Shown here: piece after piece, positions 8,541 through 15,903 of the stretch | Layout: each line of letters begins with the position of its first letter | Position numbering within the stretch: position 1 is the stretch's first letter | DNA from: Streptomyces hokutonensis | GTDB lineage: Bacteria; Actinomycetota; Actinomycetes; Streptomycetales; Streptomycetaceae | Assembly (NCBI RefSeq): GCF_000376565.1 | Contig: NZ_BARG01000038.1 | Span: forward strand, 62,001-126,000 | Direction of reading: 5' to 3' | DNA: 64,000 nt | Made by a program: the position numbers and the translations under genes | Notes under the pieces: generated by a model | Seen by the model: the letters and a program-made list of their open reading frames with translations, nothing else | What the model was told of the DNA's origin: nothing | The model's database searches: none

Positions 8541-9064
8541 CTCTCCTCCAGCGCCACGGAATTGGAGGACGGTGCCAACATCGCACGCGGCCCGTCGCTG
8601 CCGTCGAGGTTGGCATTGACCCGCTCGGTGATCCGCCACCCCTCCGAAGTGCGCACCCAGCGCCAGGTGTTGGCGGAGACCTGGAACACCCAGAACCGTC
8701 CGGCCTTGGCGTCCCACCGCAGATGCAGCGCATGGCTGCGGCCGGTCGCGTGGTCGCCGTCCACGACGACGTGCGGCGCGGTCAGTACATGGCCGCAGCC
8801 GTTGTGGATCACGCTCTGGTGGCCCGGGCCGTGCACCATGCCGACGATGCCGTCCCGGCCCTCCATCCGCAGATGGGGGATCGCGTCGAAGACACCGTCC
8901 TCGGTCCAGAGCGCCGCGGCGGCCTCTCCCGAACCGCTGTCGACCGCCGGCCCGTACTGGGCGACGAGCTGAGTGATCTCGACCTGGTCCTCCAAGGCGC
9001 GCACCTTCGCCGTCAACGCCTCGACTGTGGAACGCAGTTGGGCAAGTTCGTCGCTCTCGCTCAT
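8537..9064 (-). CDS. NTF2-like / SnoaL-like protein
   Basis: A protein of about 175 residues with an NTF2-type alpha+beta cone fold, shown by ITQLVAQYGPAVDSG, ALWTEDGVFD and GWRITERVNANLDG. A helical N-terminus (about residues 5-32) could form a coiled coil. The fold hosts isomerases, dehydratases and hydrolases such as ketosteroid isomerase. ATG at 9064 is preferred over the TTG at 9076, which overlaps the upstream stop but sits directly against the GGGAG element. A second NTF2-like gene is at 48178. Its reaction is unknown. Confidence 0.8.
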   Translation of the reverse strand: MSESDELAQLRSTVEALTAKVRALEDQVEITQLVAQYGPAVDSGSGEAAAALWTEDGVFDAIPHLRMEGRDGIVGMVHGPGHQSVIHNGCGHVLTAPHVVVDGDHATGRSHALHLRWDAKAGRFWVFQVSANTWRWVRTSEGWRITERVNANLDGSDGPRAMLAPSSNSVALEES

Positions 9065-9072
9065 GAGTGGGT

Positions 9073-10095
9073 TCAACTCCCTGGTACGACGATGATGCGG
9101 GCCGGACCATCGGCGTCCCGTGCCGCGTCGAGCGCCGCCGGAACCCCGTCCAGCCCGACGGAGTGGCCGAGCATCGGCCCGACATCGAGGCTGCCGGAGC
9201 AGACGGCCCGGAACGCCTCGTCCCAGTGGTCCATCGAAGGACCGCCCCCGAACTGGATGTTGAGCCCCTTCCGCTTGGCGGTCAGGGTGTGCAGATGGTC
9301 GCCCTCGGGCGGACCGCCGACGGAGAAGATCCGGGTGCCGCGCTCACACCCCTTGATGATCGAGTCGAGAACACCCGGCACGCCGACGCACTCGAACACG
9401 ACACAACTCGCCTGCGGACCGGCCGCGTTGCGCCATGCCTCGTACGGCGAGACCTCGCCCGGGTCGACGACCACATCGGCACCCATCGCCAGCGCGGTCG
9501 CACGACGCGACGCGACCAGGTCGGCCGCCACGATCGGGCCGACGCCGAGGCTTTTGAGCCGGCCGATAGCCGACAGTGCGATGGCGCCGCAGCCGATGAC
9601 CAACGGCACGTCACGCGCGGTCAGTTGGGCGCGGGAAGCGGTCGACCAGCCCACGGAGATCGCGTCGGCGACACACACGATCTCACTCGGCAGCTCCGAC
9701 ACCGCGACCCGGGTGATGGCCTCGGTCAACAGGAACAACTCGCCGAACCCACCAGGTGATTCGGGGTTCTGGCCGATGATCCTGCGCCCTGCGGGCGTGT
9801 TCAGCACGGGCAGCGAACTCACCCGCGTCCCGACCGGGATCCGCCGCTCGGTGCCGGGGCCGTAGCCCACCACCTCGGCGCAGTACTCGTGCCCCATCAC
9901 GATGTCGACGTCCTGGTCGTACGTCGACATCCCGCTGTCGTCGTCGGCGCCCGCCTCCGGATGGTCCATGAAGTGCAGATCCGACGCGCAGATCCCGCAC
10001 GCCAGCGAGCGGACGAGGAGTTGCCCCGGTCCGGGGACCGGATCGCCGACGATCCGCGCCTCGACCGTCCCGCCACGCAGCACCGCAGCACGCAT
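9073..10095 (-). CDS. Zinc-type alcohol dehydrogenase (MDR family)
   Basis: A 340-residue medium-chain dehydrogenase. The catalytic zinc motif CGICASDLHF is near residue 33, and GHEYCAEVVGYG carries the conserved His-Glu. The coenzyme domain includes VIGCGAIALSAIGRLKSLG. The structural-zinc four-cysteine lobe appears to be absent. It is the first gene of the minus-strand operon and is divergent from a TetR gene 128 nt away, which probably controls it. It would oxidise an alcohol or reduce a ketone. Confidence 0.87.
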   Translation of the reverse strand: MRAAVLRGGTVEARIVGDPVPGPGQLLVRSLACGICASDLHFMDHPEAGADDDSGMSTYDQDVDIVMGHEYCAEVVGYGPGTERRIPVGTRVSSLPVLNTPAGRRIIGQNPESPGGFGELFLLTEAITRVAVSELPSEIVCVADAISVGWSTASRAQLTARDVPLVIGCGAIALSAIGRLKSLGVGPIVAADLVASRRATALAMGADVVVDPGEVSPYEAWRNAAGPQASCVVFECVGVPGVLDSIIKGCERGTRIFSVGGPPEGDHLHTLTAKRKGLNIQFGGGPSMDHWDEAFRAVCSGSLDVGPMLGHSVGLDGVPAALDAARDADGPARIIVVPGS

Positions 10096-10144
10096 CAGGC
10101 TCTCCTCCGATCTTCGAAGTTCCCCGAAGTCCGTCTCCTTCGGA

Positions 10145-10188
10145 CTGTAGCCACACGGCGGGAATTACAGAAGACCGTCTCCTATAAT
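10145..10188 (+). promoter_or_regulatory. Divergent control region: exact TATAAT and CTGTA/TACAG inverted repeat
   Basis: The 128-bp gap between the alcohol dehydrogenase and the second TetR gene holds an exact TATAAT at 10183-10188. Its leader to the ATG at 10224 is 36 nt. An inverted repeat CTGTA (10145-10149)/TACAG (10166-10170) lies just upstream. No GAGAAT-N3-ATTCTC site is present, so these two units probably answer to the local TetR protein instead. The operator call is tentative. Confidence 0.45.
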
Positions 10189-10223
10189 TGGCGGGACATG
10201 GCCCGGTCACTACAATCACCGCC

Positions 10224-10820
10224 ATGGCAGAACCCCGCCGCGCCCCGGGCCGTCCACGTGACACGAGCATCAACGAGCGGGCCCTCGCGGCAACGCGTGA
10301 ACTGCTCGTCCAGCGTGGCTTCGAGGCGACGACGATCCAGGCGGTGGCCGAGCACTCGGGGGTGCACGCCTCCGCCATCTACCGCCGCTGGCCGTCCCGG
10401 ATCGAGCTGATCGAGGAGGCCACGTTCCCCGGACTCAGCCCGCTGAGCGTCCGGCCGACGGGGGACCTCCGCCGTGATCTTCGACGGTTCATCCGTGCCT
10501 ACTTGGCGGCCTTCGGCGCACCCGCCGCCCGGGCCGCCGCGGCCGGGCTCTTCGCGCACTCCCAGACGTCGACCCGCCCCCGGCCGCCCGAGATGCTGCT
10601 GCGGGTGTCGGCGCGACCGCAGTTCCAGGAGATCCTGCGCGCCGCGCCGACCGGGACCGTCGACCCCGCCGTGGACCCGGACGACGTCTTCGACATGCTC
10701 CTCGGCGCCGTACTGACCCGCACCCTCCTGTCCACGGTCACGGCCCGCAACCGCCCGGTCGAGCGCACGGTGGAGATGATCCTGCGGATGCTACGGCCGC
10801 TCGACGGGCCACTGATCTGA
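10224..10820 (+). CDS. TetR-family regulator (second copy)
   Basis: A 198-residue TetR protein. A basic N-terminus (RRAPGRPRD) is followed by helices with the helix-turn-helix TIQAVAEHSGVHASAIYRRWPSR at about residues 38-60. The ligand domain is Ala/Arg-rich and unlike the other two TetR proteins here. It is divergent from the alcohol dehydrogenase operon (10095-6868), and control of that operon plus itself is the simple reading. ATG at 10224 was chosen because it starts directly before the conserved basic tail. Confidence 0.88.
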   Translation: MAEPRRAPGRPRDTSINERALAATRELLVQRGFEATTIQAVAEHSGVHASAIYRRWPSRIELIEEATFPGLSPLSVRPTGDLRRDLRRFIRAYLAAFGAPAARAAAAGLFAHSQTSTRPRPPEMLLRVSARPQFQEILRAAPTGTVDPAVDPDDVFDMLLGAVLTRTLLSTVTARNRPVERTVEMILRMLRPLDGPLI

Positions 10821-10851
10821 TCAACTCGCCCAGCGCAAAAGGGCGTTGGTG

Positions 10852-12063
10852 TCAGCGGCGCTCGTCGCGGAACACCTTCCCGCCCTTCATCACGAACCGG
10901 ACGTCCGCCATCACGGAGACGTCCTCCAGCGGATTGCCCGGCACCGCGATCAGATCGGCGAGCAGCCCCTCCGCGATACGGCCCCGGTCGTCGGCGTCGA
11001 TGAGCTCCGCCGCGTTGACGGTCGCCGACTGGAGCGCCTCCAGGGGAGTCATCCCGCGGTCGACCAGGGCGATCAGCTCCTGGGCGCCGCGGCCGTGCGG
11101 AATCGCCGGCGCGTCGGTGCCGAGCGCCATCCGGACACCCGCCTTCCCGGCCCTGGACACCACGGTCTTCGCCCGGGGGAAGATCTCGGCGGCCTTCTCC
11201 ACCAGTTCGGGCGCGGAGTGGGACATGTCCATCCCGTCGATGAGAGCGGTGGTCGGCACCAGGAAAGTACCCCTCTCCGCCATCAGCGCGATGGTGTCGT
11301 CGTCGAGCAGGAAGCCGTGCTCGATGCAGTCGATGCCCGCCTCCACCGCCGAGCGGACGGCGTCGGCCCCATGGGTGTGGGCCGCCACCTTCAGTCCGCG
11401 CCGGTGGGCCTCGTCGACGATGGCCCGCAGTTCCTCGTCGGAGTAGTGCTGCGCACCGGGGGTGCCCGTGTGGGACATCACGCCCCCGGACGCGCAGACC
11501 TTGATGAGCCGTGCTCCGTGCTTGATCTGGTAGCGGACGGCCTTGCGTACCTCGTCGACACCGTTGGCAATGCCCTCCTCCAGGGAGAGAGGCATGATTC
11601 CGGGGGCGTACGCGGCGAACATCGTGGGGTCGAGATGCCCGCCGGTGGGTGTGATGGCGTGACCGGCGGGCACGATCCGCGGGCCGTCTATCCAGCCGGC
11701 GTCGATGGCCTTGGCCAGCGCGACGTCCAGCAGATAGCCGCCCGTCTTCACGAACAGCCCGAGATTGCGGACCGTGGTGAACCCCGCGCGCAGGGTCCGC
11801 CGGGCGTTGCCCACCGCGCGGAGCATCCGCAGCGGTGGGTCGTCCTGGACGGGGGAGAACGCGAGCGTCTCTCCCCGGCCGCCCATCAGAAGGTTGACTT
11901 CCATGTCCATGAGACCGGGCAGGAGGGTCACGTCACCGAGGTCGAGAACCTCGTTGTCGCCGGTGCCGCCTACGATGCGGTCGCCGTCGACCGTCACCAG
12001 GCCCGGTGACTCCAACTCGCCCGTCTCCACGTGCAGTACACGCGCCGCTCTGAGCGTGAGCAC
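10852..12063 (-). CDS. Amidohydrolase-superfamily protein lacking the HxH metal motif
   Basis: A 403-residue protein with the imidazolonepropionase/prolidase-like amidohydrolase layout. There is an N-terminal beta-sandwich strand, a TIM barrel and the usual C-terminal return (LADLIAVPGNPLEDV). The barrel start reads LLPGLMDMEVNLLMGG, where the family has D-M-H-x-H. Both metal-binding His are thus Glu and Asn. Downstream ligands remain: Lys in LIKVCASGG, His in VAAHTHG and CIEHG, and Asp in ALGTDAP. It may use one metal or be inactive. It ends the Rieske operon. GTG at 12063 was chosen. Confidence 0.85.
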   Translation of the reverse strand: MLTLRAARVLHVETGELESPGLVTVDGDRIVGGTGDNEVLDLGDVTLLPGLMDMEVNLLMGGRGETLAFSPVQDDPPLRMLRAVGNARRTLRAGFTTVRNLGLFVKTGGYLLDVALAKAIDAGWIDGPRIVPAGHAITPTGGHLDPTMFAAYAPGIMPLSLEEGIANGVDEVRKAVRYQIKHGARLIKVCASGGVMSHTGTPGAQHYSDEELRAIVDEAHRRGLKVAAHTHGADAVRSAVEAGIDCIEHGFLLDDDTIALMAERGTFLVPTTALIDGMDMSHSAPELVEKAAEIFPRAKTVVSRAGKAGVRMALGTDAPAIPHGRGAQELIALVDRGMTPLEALQSATVNAAELIDADDRGRIAEGLLADLIAVPGNPLEDVSVMADVRFVMKGGKVFRDERR

Positions 12064-12069
12064 GACCTG

Positions 12070-12390
12070 TCACACCTTCGGTTCGACGACGAGGTCCATA
12101 TAGGCGGCCCCGCTGTCCGGCACCCGGGCCTGCTTCCAGACCTCGACCGGGAACGACACGTTCACCAGGGAGAACATCAGGAGCAGCAAGTTGCGCTCCT
12201 GCTCCGGGAGTTCGGAGAGCGGGAACTTGTCGAGGTGGTCGGAGGCCTGTTTCAGGAGCGGGAACGCGGCGTCGTAGAAGGCCTGCATCTCCTCCATGGG
12301 GCTGGCCAGGCGCTTGCTGTACCGCTCGCGCTCGGACTCCAGGACCCACTCGCTGAACGGTTCGAGCACCGCGAACTCACTGGGCAGCAT
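12070..12390 (-). CDS. Small unknown protein of the Rieske oxygenase operon
   Basis: A 106-residue soluble, largely helical acidic protein of no family I recognise. It has no signal peptide or membrane segment and no cysteine. The start codon lies 14 nt inside the end of the Rieske gene, so the two are translationally coupled. It could be a small partner or accessory of the oxygenase, comparable in position to beta subunits but too short and without the NTF2-like pattern. This role is inference only. Confidence 0.65.
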   Translation of the reverse strand: MLPSEFAVLEPFSEWVLESERERYSKRLASPMEEMQAFYDAAFPLLKQASDHLDKFPLSELPEQERNLLLLMFSLVNVSFPVEVWKQARVPDSGAAYMDLVVEPKV

Positions 12391-13642
12391 CGGTGTGCTC
12401 CTTGACGTAGTCGGCGACCGTCTTGTGCAGATGGCGGAGCAGCAACTCCTGGTCGCAGAGCGGGAATTCGGTGACGACCCGGCTCTTGAGCATCGTCTGG
12501 GTGGCTTCCAGCGTGTTGCCGTCCTGGAGCGCGTACTCCTTGAACGTCACCGCCGCCAGTTCCTGCTTCAGCCGCTCGCGCGCCGTCTTGGCGGGCACGA
12601 AGTAGAGGTTGGCCTCGAAGAGGTGCTTGTCCACCGCCGTCGGCCAGTAGTGGTACGTCAGGTACCAGCCGGGCTTCCAGATCAGCAGGGTCATGTTGGG
12701 GAAGAACTCGAAGGAGTCGTTGCCCCACGCGCGGTGTCCGCCCGGGTTGAGGCCGGGGGGAAGCGGGTCGAGGCCCTCGATGTCGGGCGCCTCCCACGGC
12801 CCGAACAGGCCGCTGCGCAGGACGCGTTCGATGGGCTTGACGATGGTCAGGTCCTTGGGCGGGGACATGCCTCCCCAGGAGGAGATCATCGAGTGCGGGG
12901 GGTGGATCTCGTAGTGCAGCGCCTCGTACCCGACGTTGAAGAGCTTGTCGGCCTCGTCCTTGACGGCCTGCTTCATGTGCAGGACGGGGGCGTGGTAGAA
13001 CTCCGCGAACGCGTCGATGAACAGCTTCCAGTTGCTGCCGATCTCGGCCTTGTACGTGAAGACCTCGGTCATCTCGTGGAAGGGGTAGCCCTCGAGTCCC
13101 TTGGCGAACTCGCCCAGATACTCCTTCAGCGGCTGGGCGTTCGGGTCGAGGTTGACGAAGATGAACCCCTCCCAGACCTCGCAGCGGACCAGCTTGAGGC
13201 CGTAGTCCGCCTTGTCCAGGTCGAAGAACTCCTTCTCCTGCTGGACGAAGGTCAGATCGCCGTCGAGGCTGTAGCGCCAGGCGTGGTACTTGCAGGTGAA
13301 CTGGCGGCAGGTGCCCTTGACCTCCTCGCCCGGGTAGTCGTTCCACACGAGCTTGTTGCCGCGGTGGCGGCACACGTTGTGGAAGGCGCGGATCTCCTTG
13401 TCCTTGCCCCGCACGATCACCAGTGAGGTGTCGGCGACGGCCAGCTCCTTCGTGAAGTAGCTGCCGACCTTGGGGACCTGCTCGACCCGGCCGACGTTCA
13501 GCCAGGTCTTCTTGAAGATCGCCTCCTTCTCCGCCTCGTAGTACGCGGGGTCGATGGAGTCCTCGTAGTTCACCGGGCTCGTGCCCAGCTCGGGGTAGTT
13601 CTCGGTCCAGCTCCCGGCCGCCGGCTTGGCGAAGTGTGGCAT
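12377..13642 (-). CDS. Rieske non-heme iron oxygenase, alpha subunit
   Basis: A 421-residue oxygenase. The [2Fe-2S] Rieske ligands are Cys91-x-His93 and Cys117-x2-His120 (CKYHAWRY). The spacing between the pairs is long, and an extra Cys112 lies between them. The catalytic domain has DAFAEFYHAPVLHMKQ, the His-His part of the mononuclear iron site. It would hydroxylate a ring or side-chain carbon using O2 and electrons from a reductase. The best candidate reductase is at 29608-30621. A perfect operator lies 22 nt upstream, inside the preceding gene. The substrate cannot be told from sequence. Confidence 0.9.
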   Translation of the reverse strand: MPHFAKPAAGSWTENYPELGTSPVNYEDSIDPAYYEAEKEAIFKKTWLNVGRVEQVPKVGSYFTKELAVADTSLVIVRGKDKEIRAFHNVCRHRGNKLVWNDYPGEEVKGTCRQFTCKYHAWRYSLDGDLTFVQQEKEFFDLDKADYGLKLVRCEVWEGFIFVNLDPNAQPLKEYLGEFAKGLEGYPFHEMTEVFTYKAEIGSNWKLFIDAFAEFYHAPVLHMKQAVKDEADKLFNVGYEALHYEIHPPHSMISSWGGMSPPKDLTIVKPIERVLRSGLFGPWEAPDIEGLDPLPPGLNPGGHRAWGNDSFEFFPNMTLLIWKPGWYLTYHYWPTAVDKHLFEANLYFVPAKTARERLKQELAAVTFKEYALQDGNTLEATQTMLKSRVVTEFPLCDQELLLRHLHKTVADYVKEHTDAAQ

Positions 13643-13646
13643 GGGA

Positions 13647-14234
13647 TCACCCCTCTCGCTTGTGAGAATACCATTCTCGTTTTGGGAAACTGAAGTTCTC
13701 TTCCGAGATCACGGGGTCGAGTTCCACACCGAAGGTGTTGAGGGCCATCGTGAGCATCGTGTAGGCGCCGATGGTGAAGACCAGGTCCATGAGCTGGTGT
13801 TCGTCCAGGTCGACGGCGAGCGCCGCGTAGGTCGCGTCCGACAGGCCCGAGTCGGTGTCCAGTTCGTCCACCGCGCGGTTGAGCAAGGTGTCGGCGCCGG
13901 TGCGGACTTCCTCGATCTCGGCCTCGGTCACCCCGTACTTCCGGCCGATCAGGACGTGACTCGCCCACTCGTATCTGTTGCCCCGCCGCCAGGCCACGCG
14001 CATGATGGCCAGCTCGCGGACGCGCACCGGGAGGGTCGTGGTGTTGAGGTGCATGTTGAACGTCAGGAACGCCCGGGCCAGGGCCGGATGCCGCTGGAAG
14101 ATCCCCAGGACGTTGGCCTCCGGCAGCTTCTTGTCGGGGTTGATGACCGAGAACAGGTCGTGGTCCCACTCGTCGTACGGCACCGGCGGGATGCGGACGC
14201 CGTTCTCGGCGGTGGTCTCGCCGTTCTCGCTCAC
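13647..14234 (-). CDS. Carboxymuconolactone decarboxylase / AhpD-like protein
   Basis: A 195-residue helical protein of the carboxymuconolactone decarboxylase-like superfamily. Signatures are LPVRVRELAIMRVAWRRGNRYEWASH and the two-helix core after it. The CxxC of AhpD peroxidases is missing, so a thiol-peroxidase role is unlikely. GTG at 14234 overlaps the stop of the upstream SDR (GTGA). The last codons carry a perfect copy of the window-wide operator (13664-13678), which probably governs the Rieske gene. Its function in the pathway is unknown. Confidence 0.82.
   Translation of the reverse strand: MSENGETTAENGVRIPPVPYDEWDHDLFSVINPDKKLPEANVLGIFQRHPALARAFLTFNMHLNTTTLPVRVRELAIMRVAWRRGNRYEWASHVLIGRKYGVTEAEIEEVRTGADTLLNRAVDELDTDSGLSDATYAALAVDLDEHQLMDLVFTIGAYTMLTMALNTFGVELDPVISEENFSFPKREWYSHKREG
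13664..13678 (-). promoter_or_regulatory. Perfect operator GAGAAT-ACC-ATTCTC inside a coding region
   Basis: A perfect 6-3-6 palindrome in the final codons of the carboxymuconolactone-decarboxylase-like gene, centred about 29 nt upstream of the Rieske oxygenase start at 13642. It matches the copies at 699-713, 32223-32237, 42047-42061 and 48650-48664. It implies an internal, separately repressed promoter for the oxygenase or a roadblock site. Confidence 0.75.
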
Positions 14235-14935
14235 GTGTTCCGCCCGCCGTTCACGCCCAGGATCTGGCCGGTGATGTAGCCGGCCTCCTCGGAGGCGAGG
14301 AAGGCGCAGGCCGCGGCGATGTCCTCCGGGCGCCCGACCCGCCGTACCGGAGTGCGCTGGATGTGCTCCTCGACCGTCCCGCCGAGCAGTTGACGCTCCT
14401 CGGAGCGGCGGAGCATGGGCGTGTCGATGAAGCCGGGCGGTACCGCGTTCACGGTGATGCCCTGCGGGCCCAGCTCCAGGGCGAGCGCCTTGGTCAGCCC
14501 GTTGACCGCGGACTTGGCGGCGACGTAGTGCGTCATGAACGGCTGGCCGGAGTGCGCGCTGGACGAGGAGATGTTGACGATCCGTCCCCAGCCGGCCTCC
14601 ACCATGTCCGGCAGGACCGCCTGGACGCAGTGGAAGACGCCGTTGAGGTTGACGTCGATGACCCGCTGCCAGGCCTCGAAGGTCAGGTTGGCGAAGCGCT
14701 TGTAGCCCTCCATCCCCGCCGCGTTGACCAGAACCGTGACCGGGCCGAGCTGTTCGCGGATCTCGGTCAGGGCCTCGTCCACCTGGGCCCGGTCGGAGAC
14801 GTCGGCCTTCCGGGAGAAGCCCCTGTCGGACGGATTGAGGTCGAGGGTGGCGACCTGGAGACCGTCGGCCTCCAGGCGCTGTGCGATGGCCAGTCCGATG
14901 CCGGAGCCGCCGCCTGTGACGAGGGCTGTCCTCAT
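14231..14935 (-). CDS. Short-chain dehydrogenase/reductase (SDR)
   Basis: A 234-residue classical SDR. It has TGGGSGIGLAIA, VNAAG, ISSSSAHSG with catalytic Ser, YVAAK with Tyr/Lys, and a C-terminal GYITGQILGVNGG. The ATG at 14935 follows a GGGGG stretch and places the nucleotide site at the N-terminus; longer in-frame starts would add an untypical 44-residue tail. It is the first gene of the Rieske operon and is divergent from another SDR at 15172. It likely acts on hydroxylated ring or acyl intermediates. Confidence 0.88.
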   Translation of the reverse strand: MRTALVTGGGSGIGLAIAQRLEADGLQVATLDLNPSDRGFSRKADVSDRAQVDEALTEIREQLGPVTVLVNAAGMEGYKRFANLTFEAWQRVIDVNLNGVFHCVQAVLPDMVEAGWGRIVNISSSSAHSGQPFMTHYVAAKSAVNGLTKALALELGPQGITVNAVPPGFIDTPMLRRSEERQLLGGTVEEHIQRTPVRRVGRPEDIAAACAFLASEEAGYITGQILGVNGGRNT

Positions 14936-14982
14936 GCCGGAACCCCCTTCGTCTCGATCATGAAAATCTCCCTTCCAGATCT

Positions 14983-14997
14983 GAGAAGCGTATTCTC
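14983..14997 (-). promoter_or_regulatory. Operator GAGAAG-CGT-ATTCTC (one mismatch)
   Basis: An 11/12 match to the window-wide palindrome, 48 nt upstream of the SDR start at 14935. It would control the minus-strand operon 14935-10852. Confidence 0.7.
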
Positions 14998-15071
14998 GTC
15001 TCCGGTGCTTCCGGAAGTCCCGCGCAGGCGGGGGCTGTTCGCCGCACTCCGTGCATCTGTCAGCCATCGGT

Positions 15072-15129
15072 CAGGATGACATTCTCGCTTCCGGATGGTT
15101 GATTCGCGTATAAGGAGAATGTAGTTTCC
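15072..15129 (+). promoter_or_regulatory. Promoter with two weaker operator copies upstream of 15172
   Basis: A 10/12 operator copy lies at 15072-15086 (CAGGAT-GAC-ATTCTC) and a 9/12 copy at 15115-15129 (GAGAAT-GTA-GTTTCC). A promoter reads TTGATT at 15099-15104, 17 nt, TAGTTT at 15122-15127, so the second copy covers the -10 box. The arrangement is nearly repeated before the ABC-importer operon (48726-48756), including the flanking ATGGTTGATTC. Confidence 0.7.
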
Positions 15130-15171
15130 GCTTCATTGGAGCAAGCCGCCCATCCATGCGAGGAGAACAGG

Positions 15172-15903
15172 ATGCGGTTCCAGGACAAGGTGGCGATCGT
15201 CACCGGAGCGGGACAGGGAATCGGCGAGGACTACGCCCGGGCGCTGGCCGCCGAGGGCGCACGGGTCGTGGTCGCGGACATCAACGAGGAGCAGGGGCAG
15301 CGGGTCGCCAAGGACATCGACTCCGCGCTCTTCGTCAAGGTCGACGTCGGAGACCCCGCCTCGGCCGACGCACTGGCCGCCGCCACCGTCGCCGAGTTCG
15401 GCCGCATCGACTACCTGATCAACAACGCGGCGATCTACCACAGCATGCGGCGCGAGGGCCTGACCACCGTCGACCTCGACTACCTCAACCGCTTCATCCA
15501 GGTGAACCTGATGGGCGCCCTGTACGTCACCCGGGCCGTCGTCCCGCACCTGGGCGAGGGCGCCGCGATCGTCAACCAGTCCTCCGCCGCCGCCTACATG
15601 GCCAGCGGCTACTACGGATTGGCCAAGATCGGCATCAACCACCTCACCGCGTCCCTCGCCGCCGAACTCGGCGGCCGGGGCATCCGCGTCAACGGCATCG
15701 CCCCCGGCCCCACCGACACCGAGGCCACGGCCACCGTCGTACCGGTCGAGTTCCAGCAGCGGATGACCCAGGCCCTGGCCATCAAACGGATGGGCACCCC
15801 CGGCGACCTCACGCCCACCGTGCTGTTCCTGCTCTCGGACGACGCCGGCTGGCTGACCGGCCAGACCATCAGCGTGGACGGCGGACAGGTGGTGCGGCTG
15901 TGA
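15172..15903 (+). CDS. Short-chain dehydrogenase/reductase (SDR)
   Basis: A 243-residue classical SDR. It has TGAGQGIGEDYA, VADINEEQ (an Asp after beta-2, suggesting NAD(H)), INNAA, catalytic YGLAK and GWLTGQTISVDGG. ATG at 15172 follows GAGGAGAACAGG. It heads the long plus-strand operon and overlaps the aldehyde dehydrogenase start. This suggests consecutive oxidation of an alcohol to aldehyde and then to acid. Confidence 0.9.
   Translation: MRFQDKVAIVTGAGQGIGEDYARALAAEGARVVVADINEEQGQRVAKDIDSALFVKVDVGDPASADALAAATVAEFGRIDYLINNAAIYHSMRREGLTTVDLDYLNRFIQVNLMGALYVTRAVVPHLGEGAAIVNQSSAAAYMASGYYGLAKIGINHLTASLAAELGGRGIRVNGIAPGPTDTEATATVVPVEFQQRMTQALAIKRMGTPGDLTPTVLFLLSDDAGWLTGQTISVDGGQVVRL

Noticed and set aside
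7719..9185. A 488-codon frame that would fuse an N-terminal extension to the beta-hydroxyacid dehydrogenase
   Set aside because: The dinucleotide motif begins at TTG 8540, which overlaps the upstream stop. The extra 215 codons are a shadow of the NTF2-like gene.
10828..10845. Weak CGCCC/GGGCG stem after the second TetR gene
   Set aside because: Only five base pairs with a nine-nt loop; too weak to call a terminator.
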